From assembly GCA_028687425.1 (NCBI GenBank), contig JAQUAD010000004.1:21595-85594 (forward strand): DNA of 64,000 nt. Direction: 5' to 3'. Source of the stretch: Sideroxydans sp. GTDB taxonomy: Bacteria; Pseudomonadota; Gammaproteobacteria; Burkholderiales; Gallionellaceae. Below are positions 1 through 8,891 of this stretch, in pieces. The notes under the pieces are model-generated. The model did no database searches. It was given only the letters and a program-made list of their open reading frames with translations, and was not told the DNA's origin. Each line of letters begins with the position of its first letter. Position 1 is the stretch's first letter. Made by a program: the position numbers and the translations under genes.

Positions 1-2
1 CC

Positions 3-107
3 GCCAGAAAGAAGGGCGAGGAGTTGCAGGACTTGATCGCGCGTGCCGACAAAGCACTTTACACCTCGAAAAAAGAAGGGCGGAACCGCATCACCATCCT
101 CGAGTGA
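3..107 (+). CDS. C-terminal end of a GGDEF diguanylate cyclase (partial)
   Basis: Only the last 34 codons lie inside the window, in the frame starting at base 3 and ending with TGA at 105-107. The translated tail contains ADKALYTSKKEGRNRI, which is the usual last helix and strand of a GGDEF domain (the 'D-x-A-L-Y-x-A-K-x-x-G-R-N' signature). The active site and any sensor domain lie upstream, outside the window. Assignment to the GGDEF family is from this tail motif alone, but the motif is very characteristic. Confidence 0.8.
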   Translation, partial: ARKKGEELQDLIARADKALYTSKKEGRNRITILE

Positions 108-119
108 TGCCTGGCTTGG

Positions 120-716
120 CTATCCGGCTCTTGCCACCAGATCGATCAATGCAGACATGCCGTTGTGCCCTGCCCCCTCAAGGATGACGCTGTCATGCTC
201 ACTCAGATGCAGGATCTCCAGATCGGCACATAGCTCGCGCAGCATGGCTTCTGTGTAAAGATTCTCCGCCTGCGACGGTCCACCGGTCTTGTACTCCAGT
301 TGGCGCGGCGTATAGCCCTGCAGTAGCAATAGTCCGCCGGGTTTCAGGTGGCGTTTCAGATTCTCGAACTGGAGCGAACGTTGTTCTGGGCCGACGAACT
401 GGATAAAGATGGCCGCGATCACATCGAAACGTTCGTCGCTGCGCCATTCCAGCAGGTCGGCCTGTTCGAACCGCATCGTGACACTGCGATTCTGCGCCAG
501 CCGTTTTGCCTTGTCCTGCGCAACAGGCGAAGCATCCAGCGACAGCACATCCAGCCCCTGCTCCGCCAGCCACACCCCGTTGCGTCCTTCGCCATCCGCA
601 ACAGCGAGGCATGTCATGCCCGGTTTCAGTCTTTCCGACTGAGAGAGCAGAAAGGCATTCGGTTCGATTCCGTAAAAATATTCCTCACCGGCATAGCGCT
701 CATTCCAGATACTCAT
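120..716 (-). CDS. class I SAM-dependent methyltransferase, TehB-like
   Basis: This 198-residue protein has the class I methyltransferase fold: an N-terminal W-N-E-R-Y-A-G-x-E-Y-F-Y-G segment, a glycine-rich SAM loop (ADGEGRNGVWLA), an acidic residue ending strand 2 (LSLDAS), and a post-loop 'LKPGGLLLLQGY' strand. The opening resembles small TehB/thiopurine-type methyltransferases; the substrate is not visible. I chose the ATG at 716 because it overlaps the stop of the upstream permease in an ATGA junction, although the frame stays open to 740. Coupled translation with the permease is likely. Confidence 0.8.
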   Translation of the reverse strand: MSIWNERYAGEEYFYGIEPNAFLLSQSERLKPGMTCLAVADGEGRNGVWLAEQGLDVLSLDASPVAQDKAKRLAQNRSVTMRFEQADLLEWRSDERFDVIAAIFIQFVGPEQRSLQFENLKRHLKPGGLLLLQGYTPRQLEYKTGGPSQAENLYTEAMLRELCADLEILHLSEHDSVILEGAGHNGMSALIDLVARAG

Positions 717-1618
717 ACGCCGCTCCACAGATACCACCACGCACTGAGCGTGAAGAAAGACAGGATCAGGCCGACTGCCACCATCAGGTTCGCCAGCGGC
801 GGATCGAGATCATGTTCGCTGGCCACGATAGCAGCCGTGATCATGGACGGCATGGCCGCTTCGAACAACGTGACCTGTATCGCCTGACCGTGCGCACCCA
901 GCAGCTGCACATAGAGCAGATAGATCGCCAGCGGCGCCAGCACGAGCTTGAAGCCCAGGCCCAACGCCAAGTTGCGCTTATGTTCCGCGACATGTCCGAG
1001 ACGCAACTGCAAACCGACTGACAACAGCGCCAGCGGCGCCAGTGTGTCGCCCAATCGTTTCAACAGCACCGTGAACCAGTCCGCGTATTCGACCGGGATC
1101 AGCAAAAAGGCCAGTACCAGCGAGATAAATGGCGGGAACATCGCGATGCGCTTCACGATCTGCACCGCAGTCGGCCGCCCCGAAGAGTAGATGCCCGCAA
1201 CGGTGATACCCAGTACCGACAGCGCGAAGAAGGAACCCAACTGATCCGCCACGATGGCGGTCGCCAGCCCCTCCTTGCCATAGAAGGCATCGACCATGGG
1301 CAGACCGAAGAAGGAGGTGTTGCCCAGCCCCCCTACCACGATCAACGTTCCCGTCGTCTTGCGCGGCAGCTGCAGCCAGCGCCCCACCGACCAGAAGAAC
1401 AGCGCCGACAGTCCGAACACGATCCAGGCCATCAGCGCCGTCAGCACCACATCGCCGGACAGTTGTATCTCGTGAATGTAAAGCAGCGTCAGCGCCGGCA
1501 GCGAAACGTGGATGATGAAGCTATTGAGCGTGGCCGGTGCATTGTCCGGCATGCGCCGCAAGTGACGCAGCAGCATGCCAGCGACGAAGCAAAGGATGAG
1601 CAGGATGAGGTTGTTCAT
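713..1618 (-). CDS. AEC-family transporter (auxin efflux carrier type)
   Basis: A 301-residue, strongly hydrophobic protein with about ten membrane segments split into two halves by a polar middle. The opening (N-N-L-I-L-L-I-L-C-F-V-A-G) and the motif 'LNSFIIHVSLPALTLLYI' match the AEC (auxin efflux carrier) permeases, which export or import small organic acids in bacteria. The substrate cannot be read from sequence. It lies 19 bases downstream of thrC and overlaps the following methyltransferase by four bases, so it is probably the penultimate gene of the alaA-hom-R-M-thrC transcription unit. Confidence 0.85.
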   Translation of the reverse strand: MNNLILLILCFVAGMLLRHLRRMPDNAPATLNSFIIHVSLPALTLLYIHEIQLSGDVVLTALMAWIVFGLSALFFWSVGRWLQLPRKTTGTLIVVGGLGNTSFFGLPMVDAFYGKEGLATAIVADQLGSFFALSVLGITVAGIYSSGRPTAVQIVKRIAMFPPFISLVLAFLLIPVEYADWFTVLLKRLGDTLAPLALLSVGLQLRLGHVAEHKRNLALGLGFKLVLAPLAIYLLYVQLLGAHGQAIQVTLFEAAMPSMITAAIVASEHDLDPPLANLMVAVGLILSFFTLSAWWYLWSGV

Positions 1619-1637
1619 GCCTCTGCCGGTACAGGGA

Positions 1638-3086
1638 TCAGTTTGCGATGTGTGCGGAAATGAACGCCTTTAGCTTCACCACGTCCGCATCCATCACTTC
1701 GACGCGTTGCGGCAGGTCTTCCAGACCGACCGTGGACGCCGGACGCTCCGGCTCGCGCCCCAGCGCTTCCTGGATGGTCTCGGCGAACTTGGCAGGCAAG
1801 GCGGTCTCCAGACAGATCAGCGGCAGGCTGGGGCGGCGCTGTTCCAGACCAACTTTCAAGCCATCGGCGGTGTGCGTATCGATCATCACGCCATATTCCT
1901 GCCAAATCTCGCGGATGGTCTTCAAGCGGTCCTGATGCGTGCTCTTGCCGGAGGAAAAACTGAACTTCGGCAACGCATCCCAATACGGGGTGTGCTTGAT
2001 GTCGAACGCTGGCGCATCGGGCGTCGCACCCGCATCCACCTTGCTCCAGAACTCGCGCACCTTGGCGCCGTCGCGACCGACCAGGTCGAACACGAAACGT
2101 TCGAAGTTGGACGCCTTGCTGATGTCCATCGACGGGCTGCTGGTCTCGTAGGTATGTGCCGTGCCGCGCGGGCGATAGACGCCGGTGCGAAAGAACTCGT
2201 CCAGCACGTCGTTCTCGTTGGTGGCCAGGATCAGCTGGCCGATGGGCAGGCCCATCATGCGCGCGATGTGGCCGGCGCAGATGTTGCCGAAGTTACCGGA
2301 CGGTACCGAGAACGCGACCTGCTCGTCGTTGTTCTTGGTCGCCGCGAAGTAACCCTTGAAGTAGTACACGATCTGCGCCGACACACGCCCCCAGTTGATG
2401 GAGTTGACCGTACCGATCTTGTGCGCGGCCTTGTAGGCGTGGTCGTTGGACACCGCCTTCACCAAGTCCTGCGCATCGTCGAACATGCCGTTGATGGCGA
2501 TGTTGTGGATGTTGGGATCCTGCAGCGAGTACATCTGGGCACGCTGGAACGCGCTCATCTTGCCGTTCGGCGACAGCATGAACACGCGGATGCCGCGCTT
2601 GCCGCGCATCGCATATTCAGCTGCGGAGCCGGTGTCGCCTGAAGTCGCACCGAGGATGTTCAACTCTTCGTTCTGCTTGGCAAGCGCGTATTCGAACAGG
2701 TTGCCCAACAACTGCATCGCCATATCCTTGAACGCCAACGTCGGGCCGTTGGACAGCTCCTGGATGAATACACCCTCGCTCAGCTTGCGCAGCGGTGTGA
2801 TCTGCGTGGCATCGCTGTCCGGACGGCCGTTGCTGTACACCTCGGCGGTGTAGGTCTTGCTGACGATAGCCTTCAGGTCGGCAGCGGGGATGTCGGTCGC
2901 GAACTTGGACAACACGGCGAATGCCAAGTCTGCATAAGAAAGATTGCGCCATGTATCCAGCTCTTCGCGCGTCACCTGCGGGTACTGCTCCGGCAGATAC
3001 AGACCACCGTCCGGCGCGAGGCCGCCCAGCAGGATCTCGGTGAATGTTTTTGCAGGTGCGTTGCCGCGAGTGGAGATGTATTTCAT
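1638..3086 (-). CDS. thrC: threonine synthase
   Basis: Threonine synthase converts O-phosphohomoserine to threonine with pyridoxal phosphate, the last step of threonine synthesis. The 482-residue protein starts with MKYISTRG and has the PLP lysine in 'SNGPTLAFKD' (Lys120), the phosphate-binding loop 'ATSGDTGSAAEYA' (about 148-157) and the 'NSINWGRVSAQIVYY' segment of the long proteobacterial form. It follows homoserine dehydrogenase in the same direction, but an R-M pair separates them: the methylase stop is only 9 bases upstream of this start. Family and length fit well. Confidence 0.96.
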   Translation of the reverse strand: MKYISTRGNAPAKTFTEILLGGLAPDGGLYLPEQYPQVTREELDTWRNLSYADLAFAVLSKFATDIPAADLKAIVSKTYTAEVYSNGRPDSDATQITPLRKLSEGVFIQELSNGPTLAFKDMAMQLLGNLFEYALAKQNEELNILGATSGDTGSAAEYAMRGKRGIRVFMLSPNGKMSAFQRAQMYSLQDPNIHNIAINGMFDDAQDLVKAVSNDHAYKAAHKIGTVNSINWGRVSAQIVYYFKGYFAATKNNDEQVAFSVPSGNFGNICAGHIARMMGLPIGQLILATNENDVLDEFFRTGVYRPRGTAHTYETSSPSMDISKASNFERFVFDLVGRDGAKVREFWSKVDAGATPDAPAFDIKHTPYWDALPKFSFSSGKSTHQDRLKTIREIWQEYGVMIDTHTADGLKVGLEQRRPSLPLICLETALPAKFAETIQEALGREPERPASTVGLEDLPQRVEVMDADVVKLKAFISAHIAN

Positions 3087-3095
3087 GACCTACCT

Positions 3096-4019
3096 TTACG
3101 AAATGTATTGAGCGCGAGGCTGCTCGACAAACAGGAATTGTTGCTGGCCTTCGCGTACGGCATCAGTACGCTCATGGCCAAAATTGGTAATCAATGCTTC
3201 CAGCATGGGATGGCGTAATTCCTCTGCAGCACCGACATGATAATAATGGGCCTTGGTAAAAACATGGAAATCCCCGGCAGACCAGTTCTGCTCGATAAGC
3301 TGGTTGGTTCTAAACTGGTTGCTATGCCAGGTAGACAGGATGAAACGGCACGGAAGCCCGGCCAGGGTGTCGGCCAAATCAATCTCGTCCTGTTCCGACC
3401 AGCCGTTGAAATAGTCGGTATGCCGCCCTGCATAGGGGGGGTCGGCATAGACAAAATCATCCGCCCCGGCACAAGCCAGCGCCTGCTTGAAATCGGCAAC
3501 GCGAAATTCCCAATCCGACACTGACAACACCTTGGCAACCGCCAGCACCTGATTGACGATCTTGGTGACATAAGCAGGCGCGAACCGCTCCGGCTTACGG
3601 CAGAACGGCACATTGAATTTCCCGGAACGATTGAAGCGCATCACGCCATTGAAGCAGGAGCGGTTAAGAAACAGGAAATCCAGGGAATTGGGCGACTGGT
3701 TGAAACGCTCGCGCACTTCATAGAAATAGTCTTCCCCTATGGTGCGCAATTTGTCGCCATGCTCAACCAGATACTGCCGCACGGAATGCGCATCCAGTTT
3801 ATGCGCCTGTATCTCCTGATAGAGCCGGATGATGTGAACATTCGTGTCGCACAACAGAGCACGCTTGGGTTGCAGACTCAAGGCCACCACCCCGGAACCA
3901 CAGAACGGCTCTATCCATCTGCCGTTTGGCAGCTCACCTGCCAGATCGGCAATATCACCCACCAGTTTGGTTTTGATGCCCTGACATTTGATCGGAGGCA
4001 CGAGTGGAGTAGCCCTCAT
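3096..4019 (-). CDS. type II DNA adenine methyltransferase, M.EcoRV-like
   Basis: A 307-residue D12-class N6-adenine methyltransferase. It carries the SAM motif EPFCGSG (37-43), the catalytic DPPY (193-196), and stretches that match the EcoRV methylase from memory: 'PPIK-Q-GIKTKLV' near the start, 'LLCDTN', 'YYEVRERFN'-like, 'LDFLFLNRSCFNG', 'FNVPFC' and 'GRH-DYFN-W'. By homology it should methylate the first adenine of GATATC. Its start overlaps the stop of the restriction gene by four bases, so nuclease and methylase are translationally coupled. No separate controller (C) protein gene is seen. The target sequence is inferred from the family. Confidence 0.93.
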   Translation of the reverse strand: MRATPLVPPIKCQGIKTKLVGDIADLAGELPNGRWIEPFCGSGVVALSLQPKRALLCDTNVHIIRLYQEIQAHKLDAHSVRQYLVEHGDKLRTIGEDYFYEVRERFNQSPNSLDFLFLNRSCFNGVMRFNRSGKFNVPFCRKPERFAPAYVTKIVNQVLAVAKVLSVSDWEFRVADFKQALACAGADDFVYADPPYAGRHTDYFNGWSEQDEIDLADTLAGLPCRFILSTWHSNQFRTNQLIEQNWSAGDFHVFTKAHYYHVGAAEELRHPMLEALITNFGHERTDAVREGQQQFLFVEQPRAQYIS

Positions 4020-4885
4020 TCTTCCTCTGCCTCTTTTGCACCACCCTCAAACGCAGTGATTTCCTTCGCATACTTGCGCAAGGTATCCATGCCGCGCTGC
4101 TTATATTCCAGATAGGTTTTCAGGTTGATATAGGGGCGCTCAATGTCCAGCGCTTTTGCCATGTCCTTGGTCAGGTAATACATCCAGTAATCGTCATAGA
4201 CCGCCTCGCCGAGTTTGGCAAAGCGACCATTGCCATTGACCAGTTGCGCGACCTTGGTCGCCGAGCCGATATTCTTGGTATTGCCGCTCCCAGGCCTGTC
4301 CGCAGCTATGCGGTACTTGGGCTGCGCAAAAAACTCAAAGTCCCTGATGACTGAAGGAATATTCTTGATGTCTTTCAGTTCGTACTGTTTTCTCTCGTCG
4401 ATGACGCCATTGGCCTTGGAGTAGATGACGCCCAGCACGAAATGCCCCTGATATTCGCCGTAGGGATACAGAATATTTTTCTTTTTATCACGATTGCGGA
4501 AATATCCGGTGAATGCCCCCAGCGTCATGCCGTTCACATTCTCGGCATCCATCCTGTAGGTGCTCTTCACATCGACCGCGAATTTGTTCCCCGTTTTCTT
4601 ATCGATGAAAGTCAGGTCGGGATAGAAGTTCTGTTGCGGAGATAATTCAATCTCCAGTTTGTGCTGTTTGGCGAATTCCACAAACATAGGGAACAACAGC
4701 AACTCCAGCACTTTGGACACGATCTTGGTATCGACCGAGATCGTATAGATGCGCCGATAGACATCAATAAACCCCTTAATGATCCAGTCGCCTTCATCTG
4801 TCGCAACAGCAGCCGCAAAAGACTCCGTATGCGCCTGCAAAAGTTGCAGGAACTTTTCAGAAGTCATGACTGCGGCCTTTGCCAT
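4016..4885 (-). CDS. type II restriction endonuclease, EcoRV family
   Basis: This 289-residue protein aligns by eye with EcoRV over most of its length. The catalytic PD...D-x-K is present as Asp90 (QNFYPDLTF), Asp105 and Lys107 (FAVDVKSTY). Also conserved are 'TLGAFTGYFRN', 'NILYPYGEY' and the glycine/asparagine Q/R-loop region 'GSGNTKNIGS', which in EcoRV lies near the DNA-contacting loop. It is longer than EcoRV (245 residues), with an acidic, Glu/Ala-rich C-terminal tail. Cleavage at GATATC is inferred. The gene lies 3 bases downstream of hom and precedes its methylase. An alternative start is Met7 at 4867. Confidence 0.93.
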   Translation of the reverse strand: MAKAAVMTSEKFLQLLQAHTESFAAAVATDEGDWIIKGFIDVYRRIYTISVDTKIVSKVLELLLFPMFVEFAKQHKLEIELSPQQNFYPDLTFIDKKTGNKFAVDVKSTYRMDAENVNGMTLGAFTGYFRNRDKKKNILYPYGEYQGHFVLGVIYSKANGVIDERKQYELKDIKNIPSVIRDFEFFAQPKYRIAADRPGSGNTKNIGSATKVAQLVNGNGRFAKLGEAVYDDYWMYYLTKDMAKALDIERPYINLKTYLEYKQRGMDTLRKYAKEITAFEGGAKEAEEE

Positions 4886-4888
4886 CTA

Positions 4889-6208
4889 TTATTTACCCAA
4901 TTCTTCCATGCGCAGCTTGGTCACCTTGCCGGCGACTACGTCCAGTGCTTCGATCTTCGCCAACGCGGCATTGATGCGCTTCTCGCGCGTCTGGTGCGTC
5001 AGCATGATCAGATCGGCCTGTGGCTCGCCCTCGCCCGGCTCCTTCTGGATCACGGCACCGATAGAGATCTGCTCTCCGGCAAGGATGCGCGTGATGTCGG
5101 CCAGCACGCCCGGCTTGTCCTGCACGCGCAGGCGCAGGTAATAGCTGGTCTGCACTTCATCCATCGGCAGGATAGCCAGGTCGGACATCGCATTCGGCTG
5201 GAAGGCCAGATGCGGCACTCGGTTCTCCGGGTCTGCGGTATGCATGCGTGTCACGTCCACCAGGTCGGCGATCACCGCGCTCGCGGTCGGTTCTGCGCCA
5301 GCGCCCTTGCCGTAGTACAGCGTGGGGCCGACGGCGTCGCCCTGCACCAGCACGGCGTTCATCGCGCCTTCCACATTGGCGATCAGGCGCTTGGCCGGGA
5401 TCAGGGTCGGGTGCACGCGCAGCTCGACGCCCTCTTCCGTACGCTTGCTGATACCCAGCAGCTTGATGCGGTAGCCGAGTTGTTCAGCGTACTGGATGTC
5501 GATGGCGTCCAGTTTGGAAATGCCTTCGATATAGGCCTTGTCGAACTGTACCGGGATACCGAAAGCCAGCGAAGACAGCAGCGTGATCTTGTGTGCGGCA
5601 TCCACGCCTTCGATGTCGAAGGTCGGGTCGGCTTCGGCATAACCCAGACGTTGCGCTTCTTTCAGCACGACATCGAAAGCCAGCCCCTTGTCACGCATCT
5701 CGGACAGGATGAAGTTGGTGGTGCCGTTGATGATGCCCGCCACCCACTCGATACGGTTCGCGGTCAGGCCTTCGCGTACCGCCTTGACGATGGGGATGCC
5801 GCCGGCGATAGCGGCTTCGAACGCGACCATCACGCCCTGTTCCTGCGCTGCCTCGAAGATCTCGTTGCCGTGTACGGCCAGTAGCGCCTTGTTGGCGGTG
5901 ACCACATGCTTGCCGTTGGCGATAGCCTTCATCACCAACTCTTTCGCCACACCATAGCCGCCGATCAGTTCGACCACGATATCCACATCCGGATCGCTCA
6001 CTACCGCAAAAGCGTCATCAGTCACACGGCATGCGCCTTCGGTGATCTTCCGCGCCAGATCCAGATTACGATCCGCCACCATGGTGATGCGGATGGGACG
6101 ACCGGCACGGCGGGTGATCTCTTCCGCGTTGCGCTGCAGCACGGTGAAGGTGCCGCCGCCGACCGTGCCGATACCCAGAAGACCTACATTGATTGGCTTG
6201 ATGCTCAT
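4889..6208 (-). CDS. hom: homoserine dehydrogenase with ACT domain
   Basis: Homoserine dehydrogenase reduces aspartate semialdehyde to homoserine, feeding threonine and methionine synthesis. The 439-residue protein has an N-terminal Rossmann loop (GLLGIGTVGGGT), the central homoserine dehydrogenase domain ('NGTTNFILSEM', 'EADPTFDIEGVDAAHK') and a C-terminal ACT domain starting at 'YYLRLRVQDKPGVLADI', which normally gives threonine feedback. I use the ATG at 6208 (MSIKPINVG); the open frame upstream of it, to 6394, runs through the aminotransferase gene and has no homology. It is 13 bases downstream of alaA. Confidence 0.96.
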   Translation of the reverse strand: MSIKPINVGLLGIGTVGGGTFTVLQRNAEEITRRAGRPIRITMVADRNLDLARKITEGACRVTDDAFAVVSDPDVDIVVELIGGYGVAKELVMKAIANGKHVVTANKALLAVHGNEIFEAAQEQGVMVAFEAAIAGGIPIVKAVREGLTANRIEWVAGIINGTTNFILSEMRDKGLAFDVVLKEAQRLGYAEADPTFDIEGVDAAHKITLLSSLAFGIPVQFDKAYIEGISKLDAIDIQYAEQLGYRIKLLGISKRTEEGVELRVHPTLIPAKRLIANVEGAMNAVLVQGDAVGPTLYYGKGAGAEPTASAVIADLVDVTRMHTADPENRVPHLAFQPNAMSDLAILPMDEVQTSYYLRLRVQDKPGVLADITRILAGEQISIGAVIQKEPGEGEPQADLIMLTHQTREKRINAALAKIEALDVVAGKVTKLRMEELGK

Positions 6209-6221
6209 GGTTCTCTTTCTC

Positions 6222-7451
6222 TTAGTTGGTGCCGTGACGTTTACGATAGTTCTCGAGGAAGCGCGCCAGACGATTGAATGCGTCGCGCAGGTCGTCTGCA
6301 TTGGGCAGGAATACGATGCGCATGTGGTCCGGGGTCGGCCAGTTGAAACCGGTGCCCTGCACCACCAGCACACGTTCCTCTTCCAGCAGTTCAAGGATGA
6401 ACTGCTGGTCGTTCTCGATCGGATATATCTTGGGATCGAAACGCGGGAACAGATACAGGCCGGCCTTGGGTTTGACGCAGCTCACGCCGGGTATGGCGGT
6501 CAGCATTTCGTAAGCGAGGTCGCGCTGCTTGGCAAGACGCCCGCTCGGCGCCACCAGATCGTGAATGCTCTGGTATCCACCCAGCGCGGTCTGGATCGCA
6601 AACTGGCCCGGCACGTTGGAACACAGGCGCATCGACGCGAGTATGGTCAGGCCGTTGATGTAATCCTGCGCGTGTTTCTTCTCACCAGAGATCACCATCC
6701 AGCCCGAGCGATAGCCGCAGGCCCGATAGTTCTTGGACAGGCCGTTCAGCGTAACGAACAGAATGTCGTCCGCCAGCGAGGCGATGGAAGTGTGCTTGGC
6801 GCCGTCGTACAGCATCTTGTCGTAGATCTCGTCGGCGAAGATCACCAACTGATGTTCGCGCGCGATCTGGATGATCTCCTTCAGGATGTCGTCGGAGTAC
6901 AGCGCGCCGGTCGGGTTGTTCGGATTGATGATGACGATGGCACGCGTGTTCTCGGTGATCTTGCTGCGCATGTCCTTCAGGTCCGGGTTCCAGTCCTTGG
7001 ACTCGTCGCACAGATAGTGGCGCGGCGAGCCGCCCGCCAGCGTCACCGCCGCCGTCCACAAAGGATAATCGGGGGCCGGCACCAGCACTTCGTCGCCGGT
7101 GTTGAGCAGCCCCTGCATCGCCATCACGATCAGTTCGGATGCGCCGTTGCCGATGTAGATGTCATCCAGTCCTACGCCCTTGATCTTCTTCGACTGGCAG
7201 TAGTGCATGATCGCCTTGCGCGCCGCGAACATGCCCTTGGAATCGGAATAGCCGGACGAGTTCGGCAGGTTCAGGATCACGTCCTGCTGGATCTCTTCCG
7301 GCGCTTCGAAGCCGAACGGCGCGAGGTTGCCGATATTCAGTTTGATGATGCGCTGGCCTTCTTCCTCCATCAGCTTGGCGCGCTCCATCACGGGGCCGCG
7401 GATGTCATAGCAGACGTTGGAAAGTTTGGACGACTTCAGTAAGGGTTTCAC
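6222..7451 (-). CDS. alaA: class I/II aminotransferase, AlaA-type alanine transaminase
   Basis: A 409-residue PLP-dependent fold-type I aminotransferase. Visible motifs are 'GNGASELI', 'VPAPDYPLW', 'INPNNPTGALY', 'IFADEIYDKMLYDG', the Schiff-base lysine in 'LNGLSKNYRACGYR' (Lys240), and the C-terminal arginine region 'DHMRIVFLP'. This pattern matches the AlaA (YfbQ) glutamate-pyruvate transaminases that often precede hom in betaproteobacteria. The start codon is GTG at 7449-7451. It is the first gene of the minus-strand unit alaA-hom-R-M-thrC; the promoter should lie in the 132-base divergent gap up to 7584. Confidence 0.92.
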   Translation of the reverse strand: MKPLLKSSKLSNVCYDIRGPVMERAKLMEEEGQRIIKLNIGNLAPFGFEAPEEIQQDVILNLPNSSGYSDSKGMFAARKAIMHYCQSKKIKGVGLDDIYIGNGASELIVMAMQGLLNTGDEVLVPAPDYPLWTAAVTLAGGSPRHYLCDESKDWNPDLKDMRSKITENTRAIVIINPNNPTGALYSDDILKEIIQIAREHQLVIFADEIYDKMLYDGAKHTSIASLADDILFVTLNGLSKNYRACGYRSGWMVISGEKKHAQDYINGLTILASMRLCSNVPGQFAIQTALGGYQSIHDLVAPSGRLAKQRDLAYEMLTAIPGVSCVKPKAGLYLFPRFDPKIYPIENDQQFILELLEEERVLVVQGTGFNWPTPDHMRIVFLPNADDLRDAFNRLARFLENYRKRHGTN

Positions 7452-7583
7452 GATCGTTCACTCAAATGGACCCGGAAACGGGAGCTGCTGCCGATGGTAG
7501 AATCCGGTGCAAACCCGCAATTTCCGCAAGGGCCGGGATTTTACCTGTGCCAGCCCTGCCGCGGCAAACGATTGGAGAGAAGA

Positions 7584-7955
7584 TTGGCCCTGCACCTCGA
7601 GAAAGTCTCCCACCTGAAAACCTTCACCGGCCACGGCGACGGCTACGTCACCGTCAACGACCGGCGCTACGAACAGGCGGTGGTCGTCACCGCCGGCGCC
7701 GTGCTTAGCGACTGGCCGGCCACCGATTTCGCCAGCCTGACCACCGGACACTTCGACTATTTCATCGAGATGCAGCCGGAAGTGCTGCTGCTGGGCACCG
7801 GCAAACAGCAACAGTTCGCCCATCCGCAGCTGTACCAGAAACTGATGCAGGCCGGCATCGCCGTGGAATTCATGGACACCCCGGCCGCCTGCCGTACCTA
7901 CAACATCCTCGTCGCCGAGGACCGCAAGGTCGTGGCGGCGGTGCTGCCTTCCTGA
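7584..7955 (+). CDS. Mth938-like domain (DUF498) protein
   Basis: A 123-residue protein of the Mth938/DUF498 (NDUFAF3-like) family, recognised from 'FTGHGDGYVTVNDRRYE', 'DFIE-QPEVLLLGTGK' and 'GIAVEFMDTPAACRTYNIL'. The family includes a mitochondrial complex I assembly factor; the bacterial role is not settled. I place the start at TTG 7584, because GGAG at 7574-7577 lies six bases before it and the family consensus begins right there; an upstream ATG at 7494 would add 30 unrelated residues. The MoxR gene follows 9 bases later. Confidence 0.8.
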   Translation: MALHLEKVSHLKTFTGHGDGYVTVNDRRYEQAVVVTAGAVLSDWPATDFASLTTGHFDYFIEMQPEVLLLGTGKQQQFAHPQLYQKLMQAGIAVEFMDTPAACRTYNILVAEDRKVVAAVLPS

Positions 7956-7964
7956 GGAGCCGCC

Positions 7965-8882
7965 ATGACCGATACCCTGAAGAACGTCATCGCCCAGACC
8001 GAGCAGGTCATCCTCGGCAAACCGCAGCAGATCCGCCTGGCACTGACTTGCCTGCTGGCGCGCGGCCATCTGCTGATCGAGGACTTGCCCGGCGTGGGCA
8101 AGACCACCCTGGCGCATGTGCTGTCGCGCACGCTGGGCCTGCAGTTCCAGCGCATCCAGTTCACCAGTGACATGCTGCCGGCCGATATCCTCGGCGTGTC
8201 CATCTACCAGCGCGAGAGCGGCGAGTTCAAGTTCCACGCGGGGCCGATCTTTTCGCAGATGATCCTCGCCGACGAGGTGAACCGCGCCACGCCCAAGACG
8301 CAGAGCGCACTGCTGGAAGCCATGGAAGAACACCAGGTCACCAGCGAGGGCGAGACGCGCCCGCTGCCTTCGCCGTTCTTCGTGATCGCCACGCAAAACC
8401 CGACCAATCAGATCGGCACCTTCCCGCTGCCCGAATCGCAACTGGACCGTTTCATGATGCGCATCCAGCTCGGTTATCCGGACGCCACCGCCGAGCTCGG
8501 CCTGCTGTCCGGTGTGGACAGGCGCGACCTGATCGCCGGACTGCAGCCGCAGATGCAGACCTCGGAACTGTTCGCCTTGCAGGAGCAGGTGCGCAAGGTG
8601 TTCGTCTCGCCCGCCCTGCTCGATTACGTGCAGGCCATCCTGCGCCACACCCGTGAATCCGCGCGTTTCGTGCACGGCCTGTCGCCGCGCGCCGGCCTGT
8701 CACTGCTGGCGGCCGCCCGCGCCTGGGCACTACTGGACAGCCGCGACGCCGTCATCCCGGAAGACGTGCAGGCCGTGCTGCCCGGCGTCGCCAGCCACCG
8801 CTTGCAGAGCGTGCACGACACGCAAGCCTCGGATGGCGAGAAGCTGGCGCGCGAATTGATCGAGGCGGTCGCCATCCCTTAA
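7965..8882 (+). CDS. MoxR-family AAA+ ATPase
   Basis: A 305-residue MoxR-type AAA+ ATPase. The Walker A motif is at 41-48 (LPGVGKTT), Walker B is 'MILADEVNRA', and the MoxR signatures 'ATPKTQSALLEAMEE', 'VIATQNPTNQIGTFPLPESQLDRF' (sensor 1 and arginine finger area) and 'GLSPRAGLSLL' are all present. MoxR proteins act as chaperone-like ATPases for partner proteins with DUF58/VWA domains. The DUF58 and transglutaminase genes follow directly (9-base gap, then 4-base overlap), forming the usual trio. Confidence 0.93.
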   Translation: MTDTLKNVIAQTEQVILGKPQQIRLALTCLLARGHLLIEDLPGVGKTTLAHVLSRTLGLQFQRIQFTSDMLPADILGVSIYQRESGEFKFHAGPIFSQMILADEVNRATPKTQSALLEAMEEHQVTSEGETRPLPSPFFVIATQNPTNQIGTFPLPESQLDRFMMRIQLGYPDATAELGLLSGVDRRDLIAGLQPQMQTSELFALQEQVRKVFVSPALLDYVQAILRHTRESARFVHGLSPRAGLSLLAAARAWALLDSRDAVIPEDVQAVLPGVASHRLQSVHDTQASDGEKLARELIEAVAIP

Positions 8883-8891
8883 GGAAGCGCG

